From contig BDGG01000018.1 of assembly GCA_001949185.1 (NCBI GenBank), forward strand, positions 441,210 through 505,209: a stretch of 64,000 nt of DNA, given 5' to 3'. The translations under genes and the position numbers were made by a program. Origin of the DNA: Ramazzottius varieornatus. Its lineage: Eukaryota; Tardigrada; Eutardigrada; Parachela; Ramazzottiidae. The notes beneath the pieces were generated by a model. The model ran no database searches. It was not told the DNA's origin and saw only the letters and a list, made by a program, of their open reading frames with translations. Each line of letters begins with the position of its first letter. Positions within the stretch are counted from its first letter, which is position 1. Below, in pieces: positions 1-12,365 of this stretch.

Positions 1-77
1 CTTGGACATCCAACAAGACGACGATACGGTGAACAAATATTTTCCTTCAGAACCAGCTCGATAAATTCTTTTCAAGA

Positions 78-300
78 GGTTTTCCCAAAGTGGCGCAGGT
101 TTCTGACGCTATAGACTAGAGAAGGCACGACGAAAATGAAACTTTTCGCCGTTCTTCGCCGTGGCGAAAAGTATCGTTCTCGCTTCTCCGAGACTGTGGG
201 CGTGCGCCACTTAGGAAAACCATCTCTGAGAGTTTGTTTTTCCAAGTGGCGCAGGCTGCTAATGTCATTGGCTGGAATTATGCGCTGGAATTATGCGCCT
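78..300. repeat. GTGGCGCAC hairpin repeat, locus 1 (INCENP intron)
   Basis: Half-sites at about 84-98 (cccaaagtggcgcag), 202-212 (gtgcgccactt) and 243-254 (caagtggcgcag), with the inverted arms in alternating orientation. Diverged copy of the intronic hairpin family. Confidence 0.7.
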
Positions 301-369
301 TTTGCCTTGACTCTAACGTTTTCTTGGTTTTATGGTGTGAAATGTAGACATCATTTTTGAATGTTGCAG

Positions 370-663
370 GACGACGAGGACAACCCGCGGAAAGTGGTGC
401 CGAAGTGGGCCGAGTCGGCAAACTTGTCGGCACTGATGCGCAAGCAGCTGTGTCGAGAGATCGATCTGGACATGACGTTCGAAGGGGCGCGTCCCTCAGA
501 GAAGGTGGCTCTGGGCGCCATCTTCCAAGCTCCCGAAGCACGCTACAACAAGCGCACTTCCTCGCAGATGTGGACCCATCCTCCGCTGGCTTTGGGTGTT
601 TACACTCCGCACGGCCATCTCAAGCATGTTAAAGAAGGCCTTGAGAATATCGAAGATGTTTAG
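370..663 (+). CDS. INCENP: INCENP C-terminal exon (IN-box), 5' exons outside window
   Basis: Last coding exon of the inner centromere protein, the chromosomal passenger scaffold that binds and activates Aurora B. The exon follows an acceptor (tgttgcag) at 362-369 in phase 0 and ends with TAG. About 97 residues are visible. The segment PKWAESANLSALMRKQL matches the start of the INCENP IN-box, and RYNKRTSSQMWTHPPL matches the conserved R-Y-x-K-R-T-S-S-x-x-W-x-x-P-P-L block with the TSS motif phosphorylated by Aurora B in the known family. The protein ends about 30 residues later, as in other animals. The upstream intron (1-369) holds copies of the GTGGCGCAC hairpin repeat. Only the 3' end of the gene lies here, so the rest of the product cannot be judged. 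Confidence 0.8.
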   Translation, partial: DDEDNPRKVVPKWAESANLSALMRKQLCREIDLDMTFEGARPSEKVALGAIFQAPEARYNKRTSSQMWTHPPLALGVYTPHGHLKHVKEGLENIEDV

Positions 664-3485
664 AACGGAGGTTTTCCACTACTCTTTCTTTTTATTTTGA
701 TGTCGTTCCAACTTCTGGGAAAGAGTTCGAAAGACGGACAACGTGTTTTAAAATATTTTAACTGCTATTAACTAAAAGTGCTCATATATTGCAACCCAAC
801 TTTGATTTCGTTCGTATGGTACCAGTCCTGTCTGTTTATACTACTGTTAGATGAGTTTTTGACAATGTCGGTTTGTACGATAAAAAATTAATACTGATTA
901 TAAGTTTGATTGATCTGCAAAGTGGCGCAGCTTTTTATTGTTATTGGCTGAAAGCGTGCGCCAGTTAGGAAAACCTGGGAAAACTTCCAAACACGGATCC
1001 GTCTCTTTCGCAGTTTAAACTCATGAGTCGGTCAGTCAATGGATGGCAAGAATGGACCATAAACAGCGCGAGGGGCATAGCTGAATTAAATCACAAAAAT
1101 GAGTAAAAGTATCCAAAAACCAATCAACAATCCTCAAGAAGACCGGTAATGTAACACGTAAAGACCGAGTGAGATATATTACTAGTATTCGTAAAGTATA
1201 CTACCTTTACGATTCACAAGGTTCAGAGTTCCGTGATAGCGAACATGCGCAGTACACGTGCTGAAGCAAAGAAAACCGAGAAGTAACTTTCGATACTGCC
1301 TATCTAATGACACAATTGTCGTATCTGCTGCAACTCTTCTTCACAGTTTAAACGTGGAACAGCTGTGATGAATCCTTGGAGAAGCGGGCGGAGATGACCA
1401 CCGTGACGACGGGGTCGGCTTCCCTGTTCGGCTTGTGCTTGGGCTTCTTGCTGCTGATAATGCTTCCTTTCCGCAGTCAGGCTTTCCGACTTGGCCTTGG
1501 CATCCGCAACCTCATCTCGTTCCAAATCTTGGCGATCTGCAAAATCGAGAGAGGCGGACGCTTGCGATGGGCAGTATCTCCCCTGTTTACCTTTACTCAA
1601 GTTTGCTTTTCGCTGTGGTTAAAGTTTGATGAGGCACTTTGACTTGCCGTAGTCAAGCTCAAGCTGCTGTTGCAGCTGAGGTGACGTATGCGGTGTTAAG
1701 GTGGAAGGACTGTGTCGACTGGCATCCATCTTGTTCCATCTTTGCAGGAAGGAACTTGCTGTGTCTTGGATGCTGCGCTTGCCCAGGTGCAGATAGTGTC
1801 CGCACCTCCGATGACTTTCTGTCCATGGAGGAGTAAAGCAAGGAGAATTAGTATGACGACATCCCCCTCTCAACGACATAGCCGAAAGACCGGTACTGTA
1901 TATAGTATTTCAAACTGATTTTGAAGAACCATCACGAGGTTGTCTCATATTGGGGAACACAAGCAGTCAATCAGGGTTCCTTACCCCTGACAGTATCGCG
2001 GTCACATATCCGAGCGTCGACGTCACTGCAAAAACTCGTCATCACCAAAACAAGAAACATGGAGCACAACATGACGGCATTCTCACAGTGTCGACGGCCC
2101 ATTATCCACAACACCAAAGATCGCGCTCTCACGGAAATTAAAGACTTGCAAACTGTTCCCGCGCAATCATTTCGGTCAACTTTTATACGTACATCGTCAT
2201 GACCAGCAACAACTTTCCCAAATATGTCTCGACATACTTGGACTGCAACCTTCTTGCTATTCATTCTCACGGTTCCAGCAGCACGGAATTCGCCGAGCTA
2301 CTATCCGAACGTACGGTATATTACTGAGGATTTTTATGGACCCACCGCGAGATGCAAAAATGCTTCTGTGCGGTTGGTCACAATTGGACTTAGTGCTGGC
2401 TCCTTTGAATGTGGTTCTGCACCACGTTCCAAGCGCTCCGACGTTTCGGCCTACGCAAGGGAATCATGGAGCATTCTTCTGTTCCTTACGATCGCGCCTG
2501 GGAGGCAGACACAGCCAGCTGGAATCTACTCCCACGGAATCGCAAGTCGATGCAGTTTGTCTCCGAAACGCGTTACGCTGCGGCTACTCATGCTTTCGGA
2601 AAACCATCCGAATCTCCCAAACCCACGATTTTTATGTTTACCATAAAAAGCCTCGTAACACCTAAGGTCAGGCTCGAGGAGAAACGAATGGCGCCACCTG
2701 AAGAAAATCGCACAAGAAATTAAAGGAACAGAACGACAAATTCAAGATACGACAGGCAGTCAATCGCGTGGCGCCTTGATGGATATACACTGTAATTGGA
2801 TATGGACAGCAAACGATCGATCCGCCATTTTCCGTCGGTTCAGATTTCAAAAACCCGATTCACTCTCGTCATTTCGCGTATCTCTTCGCTGATTCCGGAT
2901 GTAAACGGTTTACATTACTTCCCCGCAGCGTGATTGTATAGGTTTCCGGACGTACACAGGACTTACAGGTGGAGTCGAAGTTCGGACGGTGCCATCGTTG
3001 TCCGACTCCGCGAGGACTTTATCCTCCTTTCGCTTTACGGGCCATGGTAGCACTCCGTTCAGGGACATATCAGCACCTTCGGGTAACCACGGAGGTCTTT
3101 TCCAAAACGGAAGAGAGGACGATTAACAGGTTGCGGGTGCCAGGAAGGATTATCTGGTGCGATGAGAAACACAGTAGGAAATCAGAAAATGGCGCGCAAT
3201 TGTCTCCCAGTTTCCGGTGAATGGTGGCGACTCACCCTCAGGGGTTCAGCTGTTCACCCCAGCAACACGGAAGGGCTTTTTGTCCAAAGAACCCGAAATT
3301 TTTGGATTTTCTCAATTTTATTTTGCTGCGGACCGGAAGTCCTCCAGATTCCCAAAGAAACATCCTGAATTCAGTTGTCAATGTCTAGTCGGTGCACTCT
3401 TGACTCTCAAGGATAACCATCGTCGGGTTGTATTTGGTGGCTGTAGACGTGTTGGTTTTGAACGTGGAGGACATCGCGATCGGGA
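664..3485. other. Intergenic, INCENP to RIOK2: no supported gene
   Basis: About 2.8 kb without a gene that I can support. It holds one hairpin repeat copy (911-978) and several short overlapping open frames. One of these (2224-2646, +) starts with a hydrophobic, signal-peptide-like segment (FLLFILTVPAA) after a basic N-terminus, but it shows no domain, no conserved motif and no clear splice partner. I leave it unannotated. The minus-strand frame at 1304-1600 is Gln/Glu/Lys-rich and coiled-coil-like, also without support. Confidence 0.5.
911..978. repeat. GTGGCGCAC hairpin repeat, locus 2
   Basis: Single hairpin unit: agtggcgcag, short loop containing ttattggctgaaa, then gcgtgcgccagtta. One of the few copies that is intergenic, about 250 bp downstream of the INCENP stop. 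Confidence 0.75.
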
Positions 3486-5541
<2,056 letters not shown>

Positions 5542-5588
5542 TATATTACTTTTCGCATGAGTATTCCGGTCTATGTCTCATTCTTCTC

Positions 5589-7061
5589 TTATTTTTCCAT
5601 CATGTAGTGCTTCATGGAATATTTCGAAGTAGACACGGTGGAAAGTAGTGCGTTGGAGAAGAGAAATTTGCGGAGTAAACACGAAAAGAGGAAGAAGGGC
5701 AGAAGCCAGAAAGTAAAGGCGGCGCCTGCTGTAGTCAGTCTGTGAAGGATGGTCGTCTGTACCCAGACGGGCACAACCGGGAAGTGAACAGTCACTTCCA
5801 TGTGGAATGGCTGGTTGAGCTGTGGTCCTTTAACGCATATCGGCGAAGTGGTATCCAGTATAGTCCGAGCTGCAAAAAGCTAATGATCAGCAGGGTGAAC
5901 AGGCAGGCCGCAGGTGGATGCGGGAATTCGTGTAGGTGAAATGAGAGCTTGGTAAAGGCAAGATCGTATTCGGCAAGATCGTTTGTTCAAGTGACGCACA
6001 TTCTGGTAGTTATTGGCTCAAGAACTGCGCCACTGGGAAAAAAACGATCTTGTCGACTTTGACTGTTTTCCCAAGCGGTGCACATTTACGGTATTACTGG
6101 CTAAAGTGTGCGCCACTCGATGAGACGGTCTTTTCGACGTTGTTTGCCAGCGTCCCAAATTGTTCCTATACTATGAATTGTGCTATACCTTTTCGGAATG
6201 CTCCGTTTTGCATCAGGCTGGATAATGAGAAGTCGTTGACGCTTGAAGAGTTCATGTTGATGATCGGATCTTGCAGCGAGTAATCTTCACTTCCTTGAGG
6301 CGGAAGCGGTGAGGTTTGAACGAGGCGGAGAGACCCATCAGCGAGGAACTGTGAGCAAGGTGAAGCCGAGTTGTGCTGAATGATCGCCACCGTCGACATC
6401 CGGAAGTTGCTTCGTTGCTGAAATGGATATGAGGAAGCTTACAAAAAATTCACTCAGAACTAGTACTACAATATAAATATGTGTTTCCGAAGACCTACCC
6501 GTAAGATAAAATCGAAAAAGAGGATAAAAGTGAAGCCCACGATTCGCTCGTCGTTGTCCAAAGGAATATCCAGGGTGAGCTGAAACCTGTCGGGCTTCTT
6601 GTCCTCGTCCAAGTCTTCCTCTTTGCTCTAGAAGGCAAAGTTCGTCAACACATGATCGGTGTCATCAAAAAGCGAATGTCCTACTCGAAGCACTGCGGGT
6701 CGGTAGGCGGAAGTCATCAGTTGGTTGTACTGTGGCATGGTACTCCAGGTCAGAACGCTACCGGAAGTTGTCTCCATATTTATCATTGCCATTTGCTGGT
6801 ACCGAACAAGAGGTTGTTCGTAGATGGTGGTGTACAAAGGCCAGATATCTTCGCGGAAAGCAAAAACAATCTGGTGTGAACTTTCAGCTGTATCATGATG
6901 TAGACGAAAGTTGTACCTGAGTTGATGGCGAGCAAGGCAATGGGCACTGCCAGTGTCAAGGCCAGCAACAAAAGCTGGACAAGAACTGCAGCTGAGGTAA
7001 GGCTTCCTTTGTGCTCCTCTTGCACATCCTGATTATACACCGTCATGTACGCCATCTTCAT
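5589..7061 (-). CDS. TMEM231: Transmembrane protein 231 (ciliary transition zone)
   Basis: Component of the MKS/B9 transition-zone complex at the base of cilia, with two membrane spans. Read on minus: exon 1 7061-about 6917 (start MKMAYMTVYNQD, first membrane segment VLVQLLLLALTLAVPIALLAI), then 6870-6685 (IVFAFREDIWPLYTTIYEQP, matching the family's AFRSxGFWxxxxxYEEQP), 6627-6499 (EEDLDEDKKPDRFQLTLDIPL, like REEDxNxDGKxD), 6417-6189 and 5869-5589 (second membrane segment near the C-terminus). Phases agree for exons 2-5. The exon 1/2 junction does not: the obvious donor leaves one base and the obvious acceptor starts in phase 0. Either a 29-bp intron using the acceptor at 6888-6889, or a one-base error, would solve it. 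Total is about 320 residues, as in other animals. Confidence 0.88.
5985..6150. repeat. GTGGCGCAC hairpin repeat, locus 3 (TMEM231 intron 4)
   Basis: Two hairpin units in tandem inside the last intron: gtgacgcac...ctgcgccac and aagcggtgcac...gtgcgccactcg, separated by the family linker aacgatcttgtcgac. Confidence 0.8.
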
Positions 7062-7299
7062 GAATTATGCCGACGCTTTTGCAACAGAGTAAATTGAAAG
7101 CTAAGCATATACCTAACTTCTCGCAAGCTAACCCACTCGTCAAGTCCTCGACCCGACGAAGTAAAGTAAAAAGTACCGTGGGATTGCCCTCAACCTCATC
7201 AATCATTACTTTCTTCGAGCATGTCAGTTTCGGTGAAGAGCCTGGCTGGATTTACCTCAAGTAATCGATGAGCTAACTTACAGGGTGCGCACCTGTGCT

Positions 7300-7977
7300 G
7301 ATCTGGTAACACGGAAGTGGATCGATAAAGTCAGGGGCGACATGTTGAATCTACGCTGCACGTCCTGGTCGTGGCGGTTGCAGTTGTGCCCGAAATTGAT
7401 TCTGCTCTAGATAAAAGATGCTCGGCTTAAGGTCGGCATTGGGTTTCCAAATGTCAGCATGCTCCAAGTTACTTGAGCATCCCCAGCAGCCTGTTTCCGC
7501 CCTGAACATCCCGAAACGATCTCTTTCTCCATTTTCGTTTGGTACACTCCTACGATTATCGCTCCGACAAATGGTCGTCAGGATCCATAACCTTGCAACA
7601 TTCAACGGAAAAAATATCAATCGCGCAGAGAATCAGGCATGTATTGGGATGATAACAGCACAGCACACAGTTTTGGATGGGGTACTCTTATATATACATT
7701 TGTATGTATCCAAAACTGTGTGCAAATTTTGTGAATATCCGTTCCGACAAAAACTTTGCTCGATGTCGAGTTCCGTTGTGTCGGCCTTGTATACGTCGAC
7801 CCTATCCAGATCTGAAGGATACAAGGAGAGACCCCAGGCCGAAGTAGCGACTACGACCTTGTCGGAGTACAGTACAAAGGTTCAGTCTGCGTTTTGATGG
7901 AGCAGAAGAGTGCCATGGTCCGGTCGGTTGATGGTAACTTTAATTTCCTTGTTGAAACAAAACTCTGCCCTTGACAT
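7300..7977 (-). pseudogene. Broken MATH-domain copy, head-to-head with the MATH-BTB gene
   Basis: Minus-strand relic of the gene at 8721-9848. It opens at an ATG (7977) with MSRAEFCFNKEIKVTIN, aligning with MSTTVSYFDRQIKFVID of the plus-strand gene. It keeps KTQTEPLY (against KAQTEPMY), SAWGLSLYPSDLDRVDV (against STWCLALYHRDLDGAEV) and CWGCSSNLEHADIWKPNA (against VWGCPAVFEHNDIWGPKA). These blocks lie in different frames, so at least two frameshifts and an in-frame TGA separate them. No BTB half is visible before TMEM231 begins. A 15-bp-stem hairpin (7664-7722) sits at the position of the functional gene's first intron. It is probably a decayed inverted duplicate; function as a short MATH-only protein is unlikely. 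Confidence 0.75.
7664..7722. repeat. Perfect 15-bp-stem hairpin
   Basis: Arms CACACAGTTTTGGAT (7664-7678) and ATCCAAAACTGTGTG (7708-7722), perfectly complementary, around a 29-bp AT-rich loop (tatatacatttgtatgt). Likely a small foldback element inside the MATH relic. Confidence 0.8.
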
Positions 7978-8720
7978 GGACTTCACTTAATTCTTTCGTG
8001 CAGGGACAGCTACATATATCCGATACGGTATGCAGGAAGTTCAGTAGCAAGGCGGGAGGTTATTTTGATGTTCTAAACCAAGAAGCCGATTTGCAAACTT
8101 ACGGACTGTACACGTAGGTGCAGAGTAAATCTGGGGATGTGCCGGATCTGTTGTTTTACTTGGATATTGCCGGCTAGCTATCTAACATCGAATCTCTCTA
8201 TTATCTGCGAATCTGACAAACGATAAAACGAACTGAGCATATGTACAAATGTCGAACATCCTTTCCAGTCCGAAGTCACGTGCCACTGTAGCATCCAGCA
8301 GTCGTAAGTCCAGTAACGTGACATCGGGTTGGCAAGCATGTTCGACCTTGTACATGCCCAACCTTATGAACTGTGGATGATGGACAACGTCTTTTACGAA
8401 CTTTGAAAGGGCAAAATACAGTAAGAACGACTTGCTTTGTTCAAGTGAATTATAGAAGAAGGCTCCCCGAGCGCCCCTGTGTGGCTGTGTCTATACACCG
8501 ACTAGCCGTGTCCTCCACTGCCCGTTATTCCCTGTGACGGTATGATCTGCTCAATGCTTACTCTCGGTGCATTCCCTCAAAAGGCTTCGTTTTAAGTCAC
8601 TTGGTTTAATGCCAGTACCTTGCTTTTTGTGAAGACGATCTTCAAGAAAGTGTTTCACTTTTCGTCGGCTCGCGGGACTAGTGGAGAATGGCTAACCTGG
8701 CAGCAAAGTAGGCTGAGTCC
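7978..8720. other. Spacer between divergent MATH copies
   Basis: About 740 bp between the two head-to-head MATH starts. I see no gene or RNA here. It presumably holds the promoter of the plus-strand MATH-BTB gene. Confidence 0.5.
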
Positions 8721-9848
8721 ATGTCGACGACGGTATCCTACTTCGACCGACAGATCAAATTTGTCATCGACTGGACCGTCCCCTCCTTCTCCACTCTCAA
8801 AGCCCAGACCGAGCCCATGTACTCTGCCACAACCACCGTTGGCACGTCGACATGGTGCTTGGCTTTGTACCACCGGGATCTAGACGGAGCAGAGGTTGAT
8901 CTGATCAAAACCACGGGGCTGTACTTGGAGCACACCTTTAACGGAACGGACCATTATGAGATTCGCACGCAGTTTAAAATTGGGTAAGTCTGTCACTGAC
9001 TTCGACCATGCGTACTGTACAGTAGGAGCAGGAATTTTGTTTCAGAGTTGTGAACGACGAGGACCAGTGATCGGACATATACATGTATGAATGTAGCGAC
9101 AGGTAAACGAGGGACTACGGTCTTTTCAACGCGAACAACGAAGTTTGGGGGTGTCCAGCTGTCTTTGAGCATAATGACATCTGGGGTCCCAAGGCCGGAC
9201 TGATCCTCAAGAACGACAAGCTCAAGCTACGAGCTGAGATTGAGTACCTACCACCCAAAGATCCTCCACTGGACAAAGTTCTTCCCGAGGGAGCAGCCGA
9301 ACCTTTGAAAAAGAAACTGAAGGTGCTGTCTGACTGCAACGTGGGGAAGGATTTCGTGCTGGTGGCAGCCGATGGGACCGAGCGTCTAGTTCACCGCTCA
9401 GTCCTAAAGGCCAATTCCCCCGTCTTCCAAGCCATGTTCGAAGCTGACATGATGGAAAGCAAGGAAGGTCGCTGTGAAATGCCGGACATCACCACCCAGA
9501 CGCTGGATCTACTGATCAACTTCATGTACTTTGACAACTCGCAGGCCGATTTGAGGGGAAAATGCCCAAGAAGTTCTGGTGGCTGCCGACAAGTATCAGC
9601 TGGATGAGTTGAAGGAAGCCTGTCAGCGTATACTAGTCAACGAAACCACGGATGAAACTGCAGCCCACCTGTTGATTCTGGCGGACCGTGTTGGCGCCTT
9701 GACCCTCAAGGAAGCTGCCATCGGACACGTGGTGACAAACATCGGCGCTATGCAGGAGAGTGGACAAGTCAAAAACATCTGCGTCGAAGGAGGAAGCGAT
9801 CTTGCGCAGGCGCTCATTGGTGCTGTGGCTCGACTTGCAAAGGAATAA
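8721..9848 (+). CDS. MATH-BTB domain protein (SPOP/BATH-like Cul3 adaptor), frameshifted
   Basis: MATH domain binds substrates and BTB binds Cullin-3 in ubiquitin ligases of this family. Exon 1 is 8721-8983 (MATH start, STWCLALYHRDLD). A proposed 21-base exon is 9046-9066, where reading on meets TGA. The main exon starts at about 9112 (DYGLFNANNEVWGC, NDKLKLRAEIEYLPP). The BTB domain follows: KDFVLVAADG, VHRSVLKANSPVFQAMFEADMMES, then VLVAADKYQLDELKEACQRIL and a BACK-like tail. The frame breaks once, at the ggggaaaa run near 9553-9561: removing one A joins NSQADLRG to NAQEVLVAADKY. This is either a one-base assembly error or a real inactivating insertion. It converges with TP53RK, with 148 bp between stop codons. 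Confidence 0.78.
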
Positions 9849-9996
9849 GTCATTTTTGAATTTCGACTCTTCAAAATCAAATGCTTGTTGCTTTCTTCCA
9901 TATTTTGTGGCCCTACTTGCCGAATAATGTCTTCCTCACGATTATCAATCTTCAGTATTTGGCTTTTTTTGCACGTATGGTCGTTTTGTACGAACT

Positions 9997-10822
9997 TTAT
10001 CCGATCATCACTCGTTTTCTTCCACGAAGCCGTACTTCATGGAATGTGGACAGTATTTCCTTGACATCCTTCTTGCAAGCTCTGAAATAACAGTCTAGCA
10101 AATGGGTGAAAAGTTTCTCAGTGTTTGGGTGCGTGCTGAGGAAAGCTCGCTCGAGGACGTACAGGTCGACACTCTTATCTTCGGGACTATGACTGACATA
10201 GCCCAGACCGAAATCTATAAAGTAAACGTTTAGATCGTCGTGAGGAGCTGTTAGGATGAGGTTGGAGGTCGTCAGGTCTCCGTGGATCATGTCGTTGTCG
10301 TGAAGACGCGCGATATTCCGCCCGATGATTTCCACCAGCAAATGCAGCTTCTCGCAAGTTCCCTCTGTCATACCCAGCAGCCTCGCACTAACGTACTCTT
10401 TTACAGTGACGGAACCGGGAAAATACTGAACGCAAAGACGGCTGGTGTTGTAATCTGCGTAGTAAACTGTGGGAGCTTTCAAACCTGCAATACAAGTAAC
10501 AAACAAGAAAATTCTAGACAGTTCACTAAAGCGACGCATAACGTCAGAAAAACAGCGGAAGAAAAGCTGCGCTCTGCCAAGATAGTGCGCGGGCTAAGCT
10601 GGGGGATGAGTAGAACGGTTACGTACCGGCGTTCTTGCAGCGCGTCAGCATGCGAGCTTCGGACTTGAACCTTTCCTGTGTAAGATGCTGGTCCAGGGTC
10701 GGATGTCGGTACTTCTTCGGGAAACGCTCCTTCACGACGGCTGGGTAACCGAGAAAATCACCACGATACAACTTACCTTCGGCACCTTGCTTCCACAGCA
10801 CGAAGTCGGATAAGTCTTCCAT
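9997..10822 (-). CDS. TP53RK: TP53-regulating kinase / Bud32 (KEOPS complex kinase)
   Basis: Small atypical kinase of the KEOPS/EKC complex, which makes the universal t6A modification on ANN-decoding tRNAs. Two exons, 10822-10627 and 10484-9997, joined in phase at AAC GCC G|GT, give 227 residues (human 253). Visible motifs are an N-terminal QGAEGKLYRGDFLGYPAVVKERFPKKYRHP block with the conserved lysine and the Bud32-specific KxYRHPxLD, catalytic HGDLTTSNLIL, metal-binding IDFGLG, and the C-terminal basic tail VRLRGRKRVMIG that the family uses for activity. It is divergent from TXNDC9 with a 484-bp shared upstream region. Confidence 0.94.
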
Positions 10823-11306
10823 CTCCGGACTTTGACTGCCAGTAAAGGATCAGTACGGCACGTATTACAGTAGACGATCCGAGATGAAGAGGCCAGCCTA
10901 GTGAGATGCTCCGAGAAGAACCGTTCTGGCGAGGATACTGTACCAAACTGGAAGAAGCAAATTACCAAAACGTCGGAAACTAGCGATTAGGCCACCCTTC
11001 ATAATTCCGCAAGTTTTCCGAATGTTTGGATTTTGAGCAGAATTAAGTTTTAATGTGAACCACAGCGAACTTTACAGGGTGCGTTACATGTCCAGTATAA
11101 ACCGTGTGGGTAGTGCTTGATTCTTGATCAGTCAATATGCCAGTTGTTCCTGTGCCAAAATCTTTTTCCTCGGTTAAGTAATAGATTCTCTGTCTGGATT
11201 CTATGGAATCTCGACCCCAAATTCCTCTGGTTGTTATCCGTCTGGCCTCAGCTACTTAAGCAAATCCCGGGGGCTCTGAAAAGCGTTGCCTGCGGACCGT
11301 CGAGCC
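10823..11306. promoter_or_regulatory. Shared upstream region of TP53RK and TXNDC9
   Basis: 484 bp between two divergent start codons, with no gene of its own. It should contain the promoters of both, possibly a bidirectional one. I see no clear TATA box. Confidence 0.45.
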
Positions 11307-12013
11307 ATGGAGCAGGTCCTAGCGCGTCAGCTGCTGGAGGCTGGGAAAGTGGTGGAAGCACAGTTGGACAACGAGATCAAGCGTCTGGATAAACTAGTTG
11401 TCAACGAAGATGACCTGGAGGAGCTGCGGGAAAGACGGTTACAAGCCATGAAGAACGATGCCGTCAAGAAGCAGGTGAGAATGGACAGATATCCAAGCCT
11501 GAGTTGTGTCTTATGTTTTATTGATTTTAGGAATGGCGGTCGAACGGACACGGAGTTTACACCGAGCTGCCCGACGAGAAAGAATTCTTCCAGGCAGGCA
11601 AGAAGAGCAACAAGCTAGTCTGTCACTTCTACCGTCCCACCACGCTACGCTGCCAGATTGTTGACAAGCACTTGCAGTTGTTGGCGCCTCAGCATCTCGA
11701 GACGCGCTTCGTCAAAATCAACGTGGAACGCTGTCCCTTCCTAGCCCAACGACTCCGTATCGTCGTCATCCCTACCATCGCTCTTGTCATCGATGACAAG
11801 ATTAAAGACTATATTGTAGGTTTTGACGATCTCGGTGGCACAGATGAGTTCTCGACGGCCATGATGGAGTGGCGACTGGCAAGAAGCAAAGCCATCAACT
11901 ACAGCGGCGATCTCAGTCAGCCTCCTGATATCAAAGGTCCACCTTCTGTCCTCGGCATCAGCAAGAACAAGAATCTTCGTTCCAAGAAACATGAATCTGA
12001 TGATTCTGAGTGA
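11307..12013 (+). CDS. TXNDC9: Thioredoxin domain-containing protein 9 (PhLP3-like)
   Basis: Phosducin-like co-chaperone that modulates the CCT chaperonin in actin/tubulin folding. Two exons, 11307-11474 and 11531-12013, both phase 0, give 216 residues (human 226). The N-terminal helix ([24 protein letters not shown]) is followed by [20 protein letters not shown] and a thioredoxin fold: [58 protein letters not shown]. As in the family, the CxxC redox pair is absent ([11 protein letters not shown]), so it is not an oxidoreductase. The C-terminus is charged (KKHESDDSE). An in-frame TTG upstream is not needed; ATG 11307 matches the family start. Confidence 0.95.
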
Positions 12014-12365
12014 TGAAACTATTTCCCCTTTTCTTAAAGAAGGTTTTCCGTTTGTCATCCCACAGGAAATATTACTGTTCCTCTTGTTTCATGTTATGTT
12101 AAATGTCATGTCATATGTCATACCGTAATGGCTAATAATCGGACAAGTTCTTTTATGAGTTCTGAACTTCTGATCATCTTCGGAGCTCGCACCTTGAGAT
12201 GACAAGCATAAAAAGCCTCGCAGAATATTAACATGCCAAGAAAAAATAGAAATCATATCTGAGCTGGGAAGAGGAGGTAAAATTCGAAGAGAATACTGTT
12301 TCAAAGATGCAGGACTCCACAAGGTAAAAATCGATAAAAATCTTCCCGCAAACGAAGCTAAAACG
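12014..12365. other. Convergent spacer TXNDC9/IBTK
   Basis: 352 bp between two facing stop codons. I see no gene, only 3' UTR sequence from both sides and the short AT-rich run tcatgttatgttaaatgtcatgtc split over 12089-12115. Confidence 0.5.

Noticed and set aside
2224..2646. 140-codon plus-strand frame with a signal-peptide-like start
   Set aside because: All three frames are open nearby, there are no conserved motifs, and cysteine spacing and splice support are absent.
7418..7897. 159-codon plus-strand open frame
   Set aside because: It overlaps the minus-strand MATH relic, whose alignment to the intact gene explains the sequence; the plus frame has no motif.
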